Under the pieces are notes generated by a model. It was given only the letters and a program-made list of their open reading frames with translations, was not told where the DNA came from and searched no databases. A program made the translations under genes and the position numbers. A stretch of 34,885 bases of DNA from an uncultured Oscillospiraceae bacterium (GTDB taxonomy: Bacteria > Bacillota > Clostridia > Oscillospirales > Oscillospiraceae), in assembly GCA_910578575.1 (NCBI GenBank), contig CAJTQP010000021.1, positions 1-34,885 on the forward strand, written 5' to 3'. Shown in pieces: positions 14,221 to 22,061 of the stretch (position 1 is its first letter; each line of letters begins with the position of its first letter).

Positions 14221-14982
14221 GTGATGAAAGAGAACTTGACAGATTCCGCCCCCGATGGGATCATCGAGGGCCGCAACGCCGTCACCGAAGCCCTCCGGGC
14301 GGGGACGGCCATAGACAAGATCTACCTCCTGAAAGGGGAGGGGGACAGCGCCCTGGGCCACATCGCCTCCACCGCGCGGGAGCAGGGGATCGTGGTGTCC
14401 CACGCCGACCGGCGCAAGCTGGACGCCATGAGCCGCACCCATGCCCACCAGGGCGTCATCGCCGTGGCGGCGGTGCGGGAGTACGCCAGTGTGGAGGACA
14501 TTCTTGCCGCCGCAAAGAACAGGGGGGAGGCCCCTCTGGTGGTGGTTTGCGACGAGCTCACCGACCCCCATAACCTGGGGGCGGTGATCCGCACCGCCGA
14601 ATGTGCCGGGGCCCATGGGGTCATCATCCCCAAGCGCCGCTCTGCGGGACTCACGGCGGTGGTGGCCAAGACCTCCGCCGGGGCGGTGAGCCATCTGCCG
14701 GTGGCGCGGGTGGCCAACCTGCCCTCCCTGCTGGAGCGCTTGAAGAAGGAGGGGCTGTGGATCTTCGGCGCCGCTGCTGAGGCTGCCACCCCCCTGTATG
14801 ACGCGGATTTGAAGGGCCCCGCCGCCATCGTCATTGGCTCCGAGGGCAGCGGCATGAGCCGACTGGTGGCGCAGCGCTGCGACGTGCTGGTGAGCATCCC
14901 CCTGCGGGGGAAGCTGAACTCCCTCAACGCCAGTGCGGCGGCGGCGGTGCTGCTCTACGAAGCCGTGCGGCAGCGGCTGTGA
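14221..14982 (+). CDS. rlmB: 23S rRNA 2'-O-ribose methyltransferase RlmB (SpoU/TrmH family)
   Basis: SPOUT-class methyltransferase that modifies guanosine in the ribosomal peptidyl-transferase region. The 253-aa product begins with the substrate-binding domain (IIEGRNAVTEAL, L30e-like). It then carries the knotted catalytic domain: motif 1 LTDPHNLGAVIRTAECAGAH, motif 2 AIVIGSEGSGMSRLV, motif 3 IPLRGKLNSLNASAAAAVLL. GTG 14221 is 10 bases from AGGA; an ATG immediately after (14224) is the alternative. RlmB-type versus another TrmH paralogue rests on the N-terminal domain; family placement is firm. Confidence 0.93.
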   Translation: MMKENLTDSAPDGIIEGRNAVTEALRAGTAIDKIYLLKGEGDSALGHIASTAREQGIVVSHADRRKLDAMSRTHAHQGVIAVAAVREYASVEDILAAAKNRGEAPLVVVCDELTDPHNLGAVIRTAECAGAHGVIIPKRRSAGLTAVVAKTSAGAVSHLPVARVANLPSLLERLKKEGLWIFGAAAEAATPLYDADLKGPAAIVIGSEGSGMSRLVAQRCDVLVSIPLRGKLNSLNASAAAAVLLYEAVRQRL

Positions 14983-15004
14983 CTGTGATTGATGAGGCTA
15001 TCCT

Positions 15005-17614
15005 ATGGCAGATGACAACTATAGCTTGAAAGATATCCTGTGGGAGTATTCGGACTTCACCCCGCCGGGCAAAGGCCCCGCCCCTCTGGCCCCCCAGGCG
15101 CCAGAGCTGTCGGTGGCCAAACATCCGGCGGAGAAGTCTCCCACTGCGCCCCCCCCACCGGGGGAGGCCCCACAAGGGGAGGGACAGGCCATGGAGGCCA
15201 CCCGGCGCTTCGTTCCCGGCGGGCCCACCCGCCCCCCGGCGGGGAGCCCACCGGCCCAGCCCCCACCCCCTTCGCCTCCCCAGGCAGGGGCTGCCTCCCA
15301 GGCAGGGGCTGCCTCCCAGGCAGGGGCTGCCTCCCAGGCAGGGGCTGCCCCCCGGACAGGGGCTGTCTCCCGGACAGAGCCTGTCCCCCAACCCCAAGAG
15401 GTCACCGCACCTGCCCAGGGCGGTCCCCTGGTGGAGGGGATTGCCAAGACCGTCCAGGCGGTGCAGCAGGCCCAGTCTGCCCCAACGCCGCCGGCGTCTC
15501 CCCCGGAGACACCTCCGGCAGAGGGGACAGAGGAACCCCAAGGGGAGGCCCCTGCCGCCCCGGAACCGGAGGCTCCTGCCGGTGCGTCCCCTGCTCCGGC
15601 AGAGGGGGAGGGGGATACCACAGAAACAACAGAAAAGGAAAGCGATGCCGGCCAGGCTGGGGAGACTGCCCCTGCGCCAGCGCCCCCGGAAGGGGAAGCG
15701 TCCGCCTCGGAAGGGGAGGACAGCGACCAGGAGGAAGAGGAGGAGGAGGGGGAACCCCAGGAGGTCCCCACCGCCGACGACGGCCCCGACCTGCTGGTCT
15801 TTGGTGAGGGGACCCAGAAGGCCCAGGAGGGGCAGGGGCCCCGTGAGGCCGCCCCACCTCCGCCGGAGGACCCCGCCGCCGGAACCGCCCCGCCGGACGC
15901 GGAGGCGGAGGCTGCCCCCAAATTCCACTTTCCCTGGGAACGCCAGGCCCGCACCCCCCTGGAGCCCCCGCCGGATGCCCCCCCAGGGCAGTTGGCCAAG
16001 GAGTATGAGGAGCTGTTGGGGAGCTTGCGGCCCCGCAGTATCCTGTCCATGGTGGTGGCGGTGTTGTTGCTGGCCATCACCTACACCAAGGTCAACAGCT
16101 TCTTCCCCATGCTCAACGGCCTGATTCCGGACAAGCTGATTTTGCCGGTGGGGCTGGTGCTTTTGGGGATCTGCGCGGTGCTGGCCCTGGAGGTGCTGGA
16201 GGAGGGTGCCCTGCACCTGATCCACCTGCGGCCCAATGAGGACACCTTGGCGCTGTTGGCCACCCTCTTTACTGTGGTGGACACCGCCACCATGATGACC
16301 CTGGAGTTCCGGCCCTTTACCGTGCCCTTTTTGGCCCCCTGCGCCCTGGTGCTGGCCTTCCACCTACTGGGGCATTACTGCACCATCTCCACCCGGCTGG
16401 AGGCCTGTAAGACTGCCGCCACCGTGGCCCAGCCCTACAGGATCACCAAGGACCCGGAGATCTACGGCAGCCAGAGCGCCTTTCGCAAGTGGATCGGCAC
16501 CCCTGCCGGCTTCGGCAGCCAGATCCGCAGCACCAGTCAGGGGGCCCTGCGCTTCCAGCGGCTGACCATCGTGCTGCTGGCGGCCTGCCTGGGCTTGGGC
16601 CTGCTGACTACCGTGGCCCACCACCAGCCCAAGATGGTGTTCTGGTCCCTGTCGGCCCTGTTCATTGCCGCCTCCACCCTGGGGGCGCCGATGATGCTGA
16701 GCCTGCCGGTGAAGCTGTTGAGCAAAAAGCTCTCCCGCCTGGGGGTGGCCCTGGCGGGCTGGCCGGGGATCGACAACAGCCGGGGCTGCCGCACCGCCGC
16801 CCTGGGGGACTATGACCTCTATCCCCCCGGCTCCGTGGTCATCACCAAGGCCACCCCTCTGGGGGCCTTCTCTGCGGACCGGGTGGTGTCTCTGGCCGCC
16901 TCGGTGGTCCGGGTGTCCGCCTCCGGGCTGGCCTACCCCTTTGACCGCCTGCTGCAAGAGTATCACGGCAACTACTCCCCGGTGGAACGGCTGCTGATGC
17001 AGCCCGGTGGCCTGGCGGGGCAGATCGGCGGGATGCAGGTCTACGTGGGCAACAGCAGCTTCATGAGCCGCCTGGGCCACACCATCCCCCCGGAGATCAA
17101 GGCCAAGGACGCCATCTTCTGCGCCGTGGATGGGGACCTGGCGGGGGCCTTCCTCCTGCGCTATACCCTCCACCCCACCATCCTCCCCGCCCTGCGGGCC
17201 ATGTTCGCCCACCGGCTCAGCCCCCTGTTGGTGACGCGGGACTTCAACCTCAGCCCCCACCGGCTGCGGCTGAGCGGGCAGCTCCCGGCCAACAAGATCA
17301 ACTTCCCGGACCTGCAAAAGCGCTTCCTCCTCTCCGGACCCAAGCAGAGGCATGACGATACCCTGGTGGCGGTGCTGTGCCGGGAGGGGCTGCCCCCCTT
17401 CTCCGACGCCCTCATCAGCGCCCGGCGGATCCGCAGGGCCCATGGGCTGAATACCATCCTGGTGTGCGTCAGCGCCTGCGTGGGGGTGTTCCTCACGGCC
17501 ACCCTGTCCAGCGGCGCGGCCACCGCCGCCCTCACCGCCTGGACCCTGTCCATGTACCTGCTGTTGTGGTTCGTGCCGGTGTTGATGCTCTCCCTGTGGG
17601 TGAAGCAATATTGA
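15005..17614 (+). CDS. Degenerate P-type-ATPase-like membrane protein with long disordered N-terminus
   Basis: 869-aa protein. Residues 1-330 are proline/alanine/glutamate-rich and include four perfect 6-residue repeats AGAASQ (94-117) and an acidic block (238-252). Membrane segments follow near 346-362, 376-398, 412-432, 438-457, 518-538, 543-566, 812-834 and 842-864. Between 580 and 800 the order matches the P and N domains of P-type ATPases: DRVVSLAASV, then VYVGNSSFMSRLG (cf. GN..LM), AVDGDLAGAFLLRYTLHP, then LVTRD. But where DKTGT should stand there is GDYDLYPPGS, so it cannot be phosphorylated in the usual way. A regulatory or scaffold pseudo-pump is inferred. It lies 22 bases after rlmB. 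Confidence 0.8.
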   Translation: MADDNYSLKDILWEYSDFTPPGKGPAPLAPQAPELSVAKHPAEKSPTAPPPPGEAPQGEGQAMEATRRFVPGGPTRPPAGSPPAQPPPPSPPQAGAASQAGAASQAGAASQAGAAPRTGAVSRTEPVPQPQEVTAPAQGGPLVEGIAKTVQAVQQAQSAPTPPASPPETPPAEGTEEPQGEAPAAPEPEAPAGASPAPAEGEGDTTETTEKESDAGQAGETAPAPAPPEGEASASEGEDSDQEEEEEEGEPQEVPTADDGPDLLVFGEGTQKAQEGQGPREAAPPPPEDPAAGTAPPDAEAEAAPKFHFPWERQARTPLEPPPDAPPGQLAKEYEELLGSLRPRSILSMVVAVLLLAITYTKVNSFFPMLNGLIPDKLILPVGLVLLGICAVLALEVLEEGALHLIHLRPNEDTLALLATLFTVVDTATMMTLEFRPFTVPFLAPCALVLAFHLLGHYCTISTRLEACKTAATVAQPYRITKDPEIYGSQSAFRKWIGTPAGFGSQIRSTSQGALRFQRLTIVLLAACLGLGLLTTVAHHQPKMVFWSLSALFIAASTLGAPMMLSLPVKLLSKKLSRLGVALAGWPGIDNSRGCRTAALGDYDLYPPGSVVITKATPLGAFSADRVVSLAASVVRVSASGLAYPFDRLLQEYHGNYSPVERLLMQPGGLAGQIGGMQVYVGNSSFMSRLGHTIPPEIKAKDAIFCAVDGDLAGAFLLRYTLHPTILPALRAMFAHRLSPLLVTRDFNLSPHRLRLSGQLPANKINFPDLQKRFLLSGPKQRHDDTLVAVLCREGLPPFSDALISARRIRRAHGLNTILVCVSACVGVFLTATLSSGAATAALTAWTLSMYLLLWFVPVLMLSLWVKQY
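15281..15388 (+). repeat. 18-bp tandem repeat inside the pseudo-ATPase gene
   Basis: Four exact units of an 18-bp sequence (CAGGCAGGGGCTGCCTCC) at 15281-15352, then two degenerate units to about 15388. It encodes AGAASQ repeats. Copy number is a likely site of slippage between strains. Confidence 0.85.
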
Positions 17615-17631
17615 AGTTTACAGACCCAAAA

Positions 17632-17662
17632 ACAGCCCCCGGTCCCAAAGACCAGGGGCTGT
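17632..17662 (+). terminator. Hairpin after the pseudo-ATPase gene
   Basis: ACAGCCCC (17632-17639) / GGGGCTGT (17655-17662) with inner GGTC/GACC and outer CAGAC/GTCTG pairing. It is stable but lacks a T-run. It sits directly before the lexA operator. Confidence 0.5.
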
Positions 17663-17666
17663 CTGT

Positions 17667-17680
17667 CGAACCCATGTTTG
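17667..17680 (+). promoter_or_regulatory. LexA box (SOS operator) of lexA
   Basis: CGAACCCATGTTTG matches the Firmicutes consensus CGAAC-RNRY-GTTYG at all positions but one. It overlaps the lexA -35 element, so LexA would repress its own gene. Confidence 0.82.
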
Positions 17681-17706
17681 ATTTTTTCGGGAACCTGTGG
17701 TATACT
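17678..17706 (+). promoter_or_regulatory. lexA promoter
   Basis: -35 TTGATT (17678-17683), 17-base spacer, -10 TATACT (17701-17706). The -35 shares bases with the LexA box. Confidence 0.8.
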
Positions 17707-17744
17707 ACTGGCAACAAAACCAAAGGCGACAGGAGGGTGAGAGC

Positions 17745-18338
17745 ATGGAACAACTGACCTCCAAGCAGCAGGCGCTGTGTGACTTCCTGCGCCAATTCAC
17801 CCAGGAGCGGGGCTATCCCCCCACCATCCGGGAGATCGGGGACCACTTAGGGCTGCGCTCCACCTCCAGCGTCCATTTCCATTTGAAGCGCCTTCTGGAG
17901 GCGGGGATCATCCGCCTGGAGCCGGGGAAGACCCGCTCCATCACCCTGGTGGAAGAGGCCCTGCCCCCCAAGGGGCAGATTCCCCTCCTGGGCAATGTGG
18001 CCGCCGGGTCCCCCATCCTGGCGGAGGAGTGCATTGAGGAATATATCCCCTTCGACACCGGGGGTCACCCGGAGGAGTATTTTGCCCTGCGGGTGCGGGG
18101 GGAGTCCATGCTGGGGGCGGGCATCCTGCCAGGGGACCTGGTGGTGGTCCACTGCCAGCGGGAGGCCCGCCGGGGGGAGATCGTGGTGGCCCTGTTCGAG
18201 GACGAGGCCACGGTGAAGACCCTGTCCTACCGGGACGGCGGCGTCTGGCTGCTGCCGGAGAACCCGGACTATGAGCCCATCGACGGCCGGGCGGCCCAGA
18301 TCATCGGGAAGGTCGTGGGGTTGGTGCGGCGGTATTGA
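17745..18338 (+). CDS. lexA: SOS-response repressor LexA
   Basis: 197-aa repressor that self-cleaves when RecA filaments form on damaged DNA. The N-terminal winged HTH is visible as GYPPTIREIGDHLGLRSTSS (23-42). The cleavage bond Ala-Gly lies in GNVAAGSP (87/88). The S24 peptidase domain holds the catalytic serine in RGESMLGAGILPGD (Ser121) and the general-base lysine in EATVKTL (Lys158). The frame is open 48 bases upstream; ATG 17745 has AGGAGG 8 bases before it. An SOS box and promoter precede it, so it is self-regulated. Confidence 0.97.
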   Translation: MEQLTSKQQALCDFLRQFTQERGYPPTIREIGDHLGLRSTSSVHFHLKRLLEAGIIRLEPGKTRSITLVEEALPPKGQIPLLGNVAAGSPILAEECIEEYIPFDTGGHPEEYFALRVRGESMLGAGILPGDLVVVHCQREARRGEIVVALFEDEATVKTLSYRDGGVWLLPENPDYEPIDGRAAQIIGKVVGLVRRY

Positions 18339-18380
18339 GGTGCCGGCATTTGAAACAGGGCGGCAGAAGCTCGAAGGGTG

Positions 18381-18541
18381 CGCGGGCCGCCGAAGGCGGC
18401 GGCCCCTACAAGGACACGCCCGTGTTCGCACCGCCCATTGGTTCACAATGTACGTGGTTGGGCGTTTCCCTGTGAACCCTACCTGCCATGGAGGCACCTT
18501 ACGTTGGATATAGGGGCCGGCGCCCTCGCCGGCCCACGGTT
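18381..18541 (+). repeat. MITE-like interspersed repeat, copy 3
   Basis: ~161-bp element after lexA. The left end hairpin is GGGCCGCCG-aa-GGCGGCGGCCC, followed by CTACA. The right end is TATAG followed by GGGGCCGGCGCCCTCGCCGGCCC. The core has GCACCGCCCATTGGTTCACA, ATGTACGTGG and TGTGAACC. Same orientation as copy 1. Confidence 0.8.
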
Positions 18542-18597
18542 ATGGTACACTTGATTCAATGGGATTGCCCTGTATTGTTTACCTGATGTCAAAACAA

Positions 18598-18651
18598 AAC
18601 ACACGTTCCGCAATGGCCCGTCCATTTCTGCGGAACGTGTGTTTTTTTTCA
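18598..18651. terminator. Bidirectional terminator between lexA/repeat and the maoC operon
   Basis: Perfect 15-bp stem AACACACGTTCCGCA (18598-18612) / TGCGGAACGTGTGTT (18629-18643) with T8 on the plus side and an A-rich flank (AAAACAAAAC) serving the minus strand. It ends the comM-thiI-cinA-maoC operon. Confidence 0.88.
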
Positions 18652-18657
18652 TGGGCT

Positions 18658-19557
18658 TCAGCCCCGCCAATCCAGCTCCCCCCGGTCCAGGATGGCCTTG
18701 CCGCTGTCCCGGTTGACGAGGCGGAAGGCGGCTTTCCCCTCCTCCAGCTTCCACAACTGCAACTGGATGGGGGTGTCCGGGTAGAGGACGGTTTTCATGG
18801 CGGCGTACATCCGCTCTAACCGCTCTGGCTGACCGGGGAAGAGGGCCTCCACCCCCAGGCGGCAGGCGAAGCCAAAGGCGCACAGGTCGTGGACCACCGG
18901 CCCCTCCAGGCCCTGTCGCTGGATGGTGTCCCGGTCGATGTGGACCAGGTTGGTGTCCCCGGTGAGGCGGTAGAGCAGGTGTTGGTTGCCGGCGATGTGG
19001 GCGTCGGCGGTGTAGTCCGGGGCCCGGTCTGGGATCCGGCTCTCCCGCCGGGGCAGGGGTTCCCCGCCGTAGCCCCCCAGGGAGGGGAAGAGGGTAGAAC
19101 AGCGGTTGGTACACAGCAGGTTGCCCCCCTCGTCAAAGACCTCCACCTGGGAGCGGGCCACCATCCCCCGGCCCTCTCCCCGGTCGAAGAGGTGGGTGAG
19201 CACGTCCCGCGAGAGGAAGCGCCCGCTCATGGGGGGAATGGGGCGGTGGTAGAGGAATTCATAGTCGTAGTTCACAAAGGGCCGCGCCGGCTGGAGCTTG
19301 TCTGTGAGGATGGCGGGGATGGACCAGGGGCGCGGGGGCTTGGGACTGACGTTGAGGGTACTCCAGTAGGGGGTGACCCCGAAGGTGGGGATACAGTGCA
19401 GTTCCCTTTCGTAGGTGTACTGGGGCTCCTCCCAACCCGCCCCCACCGCCAGGGCGTAGAGGACGGCGTCCCGCCAGGTATAGGTCATGGTCCGCCAGCC
19501 GGTGGACAGGCCGATGAGCTGATCTCTTTCTGTCAACATGTCTCTTTCTGTCAACAT
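18658..19557 (-). CDS. MaoC-like (hot-dog fold) dehydratase/hydratase
   Basis: 299-aa double hot-dog protein of the MaoC / multifunctional-enzyme-2 hydratase type, which adds water to 2-enoyl-CoA thioesters. The N-terminal half opens TYTWRDAVLYALAVGAG and matches the MFE2-hydratase entry strand. The C-terminal half has the hydratase-2 motif as NLVHIDRDTIQRQGLEGPVV HDLCAFG, with the catalytic Asp/His pair at HID. The substrate is unknown. The ATG at 19557 has AAAGGA 8 bases upstream. The first 12 residues are a perfect duplication of MLTERD, from an 18-bp tandem repeat. Last gene of the comM-thiI-cinA operon; no fatty-acid gene is nearby. Confidence 0.8.
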   Translation of the reverse strand: MLTERDMLTERDQLIGLSTGWRTMTYTWRDAVLYALAVGAGWEEPQYTYERELHCIPTFGVTPYWSTLNVSPKPPRPWSIPAILTDKLQPARPFVNYDYEFLYHRPIPPMSGRFLSRDVLTHLFDRGEGRGMVARSQVEVFDEGGNLLCTNRCSTLFPSLGGYGGEPLPRRESRIPDRAPDYTADAHIAGNQHLLYRLTGDTNLVHIDRDTIQRQGLEGPVVHDLCAFGFACRLGVEALFPGQPERLERMYAAMKTVLYPDTPIQLQLWKLEEGKAAFRLVNRDSGKAILDRGELDWRG

Positions 19558-19579
19558 GGTCGTATTCCTTTCTTGGAGC

Positions 19580-20827
19580 TTACAGCAGCCCCGTCAAATG
19601 CCGCCGCACCAGGTCCAAGCCCCGTTGGGCGCTCATGCGGCGTACCCGTTCTCTGGCCACGTTCCCGGCGCGAAATTCCTGGACGATGCACTGGTCCTCC
19701 CAGGCCAGGCCCAGGAACACCAGGCCCACCGGGTTTCCGCGCTCGTCAGGGTCCGGGCCTGCCACGCCGGTGGCGGACACCGCCAGGTCACAGCCCAGCA
19801 GTTTTTTTGCCCCACGGGCCATGGCCTCTGCCACCTGGGGGGACACCGCGCCGTACTGGGCCAGCATCTCCTCCGGCACCCCTAACACCTGGGCCTTTAC
19901 GCCCTCGTGGTAGCTCACCACCCCGCCGCGAAACACTTTGGACGCACCGGGGAGGTCCGTCATCAGGCTGGCCATCATGCCGCCGGTGCAGGACTCGGCG
20001 GTGCCCAAGGTGAGCCCCCGCTCCTGGAGCAGGGACAGGCAGACCTCCTGGATGGAGTTCACGTCCACCCCGATGACCTTGTCGCCTAGGATGGCTTTGA
20101 CCTCTTCCTCCACCGGGGCGATCCTCTCCAAGGCTTCTGCCTCGGTCTCCGCCCGCGCGGTGATGCGCAGCTCCGTCCCGGTGGGCTTGGCGTAGGGGGC
20201 CAGGGTGGGGTTTTCCAAACGGTTCATTAGGGGCCGCAGCAGGGCCTCCGCCGCAGACTCCCCGATGCCAAAGGTTTTCACAGTCCGGGAGGCGATGACC
20301 CCCTCAGACAGGGCTTGCAGATAGGGCAGGGCCCGATGGCGGAACATGTTCTCGCACTCCATGGGGGGGCCGGGGAGGAGGATCACGTGGGTCCCCTGGG
20401 CAAAAAAGGCCGCGCCGGGGGCGGTGCCCCAGTCGTTGTCCAGGACGGTGCAGCCCTCCGGCAGCATCGCCTGTTGCAGGTTGTTTTCCGTCATCTCATG
20501 GCCCATGGCGGCGAAGCGGGCCCGGATGCGTTCCTCCGAGGGGGCGTGGTGAATCAGCTCCTTGCCGAAGCACTCCGCCAAGACCAGCTTGGTCAGGTCG
20601 TCGTAGGTGGGCCCCAGGCCGCCGGTGGTGATGAGGATGTCCGCCCGGCCCTTGGCGATCTCCACCGCCTGGCGCAGGCGCCGGGGGTTATCCCCCACCA
20701 CGGTGTGGTAATAGACATTGATGCCCAACTGGGACAGGCCCTGGGAGAGCATCTGGGCGTTGGTGTTGGCGATGTCTCCCAACAGCAATTCGGTCCCTAC
20801 GGCGATCAGTTCAGCGGTATGGCTCAT
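19580..20827 (-). CDS. cinA: CinA: nicotinamide mononucleotide deamidase / competence-damage protein
   Basis: 415-aa two-domain protein. Residues 1-170 are the MoCF-like domain (AELIAVGTELLLGDIANTNA, then TTGGLGPTYDDLT and LLPGPPMECENMF; ADP-ribose pyrophosphatase role in the family). Residues 255-410 are the CinA C-terminal deamidase (LGTAESCTGGMMASLMTDLPGAS, SYHEGVK, then SATGVAGPD). It recycles NMN from NAD use and is linked to competence. Its ATG overlaps the thiI stop by 4 bases, so translation is coupled. Clostridial cinA is often near recA, which is absent here. Confidence 0.96.
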   Translation of the reverse strand: MSHTAELIAVGTELLLGDIANTNAQMLSQGLSQLGINVYYHTVVGDNPRRLRQAVEIAKGRADILITTGGLGPTYDDLTKLVLAECFGKELIHHAPSEERIRARFAAMGHEMTENNLQQAMLPEGCTVLDNDWGTAPGAAFFAQGTHVILLPGPPMECENMFRHRALPYLQALSEGVIASRTVKTFGIGESAAEALLRPLMNRLENPTLAPYAKPTGTELRITARAETEAEALERIAPVEEEVKAILGDKVIGVDVNSIQEVCLSLLQERGLTLGTAESCTGGMMASLMTDLPGASKVFRGGVVSYHEGVKAQVLGVPEEMLAQYGAVSPQVAEAMARGAKKLLGCDLAVSATGVAGPDPDERGNPVGLVFLGLAWEDQCIVQEFRAGNVARERVRRMSAQRGLDLVRRHLTGLL

Positions 20828-22029
20828 GCTTCCATCACGATCCTTTCGATTCCCTCCACAGCCTGTTGCATCAGGCCGGGGATATCCAAGGCCGCCTCCG
20901 CCGCTTGGATTTCCTCCAGGGAGGGGCGGGTCTTGGGATGCCGGGGAGTAAAGACGGTGCAGCAGTCCTCATAGGGGAGGATGGAGGTGTCAAAGGTGCC
21001 GATGCGCCGGGACAGGCGCACGATCTCCTCTTTGTCCATCCCCACCAGGGGACGGAACACCGGCAGGGTGGTGGCGGCCCCGGTAACGGCCATGGCCTCC
21101 ATGGTCTGGCTGGCCACCTGGCCCAGGGATTCCCCGGTGATAAGGCCCTTGGCCCCGATGCGCTCCGCCACCTCTTGGGAAATGCGCATCATGAAGCGGC
21201 GCATCAGGAGGGTAAACAGCTCCTCCGGGCAGCTGCGGCGCAGGGTCTCCTGGATCTCTGTAAAGGGGACCACATGGACCGTCAGCCGGCCGCACCAGGG
21301 GGTGAGGAGCTTCGCCAGGGTGAGCACCTTCTCCTTGGCCTCCGGGGAGGTATAGGGGTAACTGAAGAAGTGGACCATCTCCAAGGCCACCCCCCGCTTG
21401 GCCATCATCCAGGAGGCCACGGGGCTGTCGATGCCCCCGGAGAGCAGGGACACCGCCCGGCCCCCCATGCCCACCGGCAGCCCTCCCGCGCCGGGGATGG
21501 GGTCGGCGTGGACGTAGGCGGCATAATCCCGGACCTCCACGTGGACCGTCACCTCCGGGTGGTGCATATCCGCCGTGAGGTTGGGGAAGGCGTCGTCCAG
21601 CTCCCCGCCCACATACTGGCTCAGCTGGATGGAGGACAGGGGAAAGCTTTTGTCCGAGCGCTTGGACTCCACCTTGAAGGTCTTGGCGGCGCTGAGCTCT
21701 TGGTTGAGATAGGTTTTGGCGGTTTCCACGATGGCGCCTGCGTCCTTCTGGCAGGCCTTGGCGCGGGAGAGGCCCACCACCCCGAAGAGGCGGCTCATGG
21801 CCTGGAAGGCCCCGTCCATGTCGCAGTCCGCCGTTTTCGGCTCCACGTAGGTGATGGACTGCCGGGAGTAAATGCGGAATTGCCCATAGGGCTGGAGACG
21901 GCGGCGGGCGTTGCCCATCATCCGTTCCTCAAAGCCCCGGCGGTTCAGGCCCTTGAGGACCATCTCCCCCATCTTCAAAAGTATGATCTCCTCCCCGGCG
22001 GGAGGCCCTTGGTGCTTGTTTGTGGACAC
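20824..22029 (-). CDS. thiI: tRNA 4-thiouridine synthase ThiI
   Basis: Adenylates U8 of tRNA and transfers sulfur from a cysteine-desulfurase persulfide. The 401-aa product starts at GTG 22029 (ribosome site AAAGGAAG 9 bases upstream; the open frame extends further without a start signal). It has the ferredoxin-like/THUMP part (residues 15-175), then the PP-loop SGGIDSPVASWMMAKRG (197-213), the family motif PEELFTLLMRRFMMRISQEV, and GLITGESLGQVASQT. There is no rhodanese domain, as is normal in Firmicutes. No TPP riboswitch was seen upstream, consistent with a tRNA role. Confidence 0.96.
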   Translation of the reverse strand: MSTNKHQGPPAGEEIILLKMGEMVLKGLNRRGFEERMMGNARRRLQPYGQFRIYSRQSITYVEPKTADCDMDGAFQAMSRLFGVVGLSRAKACQKDAGAIVETAKTYLNQELSAAKTFKVESKRSDKSFPLSSIQLSQYVGGELDDAFPNLTADMHHPEVTVHVEVRDYAAYVHADPIPGAGGLPVGMGGRAVSLLSGGIDSPVASWMMAKRGVALEMVHFFSYPYTSPEAKEKVLTLAKLLTPWCGRLTVHVVPFTEIQETLRRSCPEELFTLLMRRFMMRISQEVAERIGAKGLITGESLGQVASQTMEAMAVTGAATTLPVFRPLVGMDKEEIVRLSRRIGTFDTSILPYEDCCTVFTPRHPKTRPSLEEIQAAEAALDIPGLMQQAVEGIERIVMEA

Positions 22030-22061
22030 AGTGTTGTTCTTCCTTTCTATTCTACCAACGA

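Noticed and set aside
15281..15388. Short regular repeats that might suggest a CRISPR array
   Set aside because: Units are 18 bp, directly adjacent with no spacers, in frame inside a gene, and no cas genes are present.
14924..16363. 479-codon minus-strand frame opposite the pseudo-ATPase gene
   Set aside because: Glycine/arginine/proline-rich shadow of the repeat-bearing N-terminus; no start signals and no domain.
22030..22061. Search for a TPP or other riboswitch before thiI, and for T-box or other riboswitches elsewhere
   Set aside because: The thiI leader is only 32 bases after comM, and no recognisable conserved riboswitch core was seen in any intergenic region.
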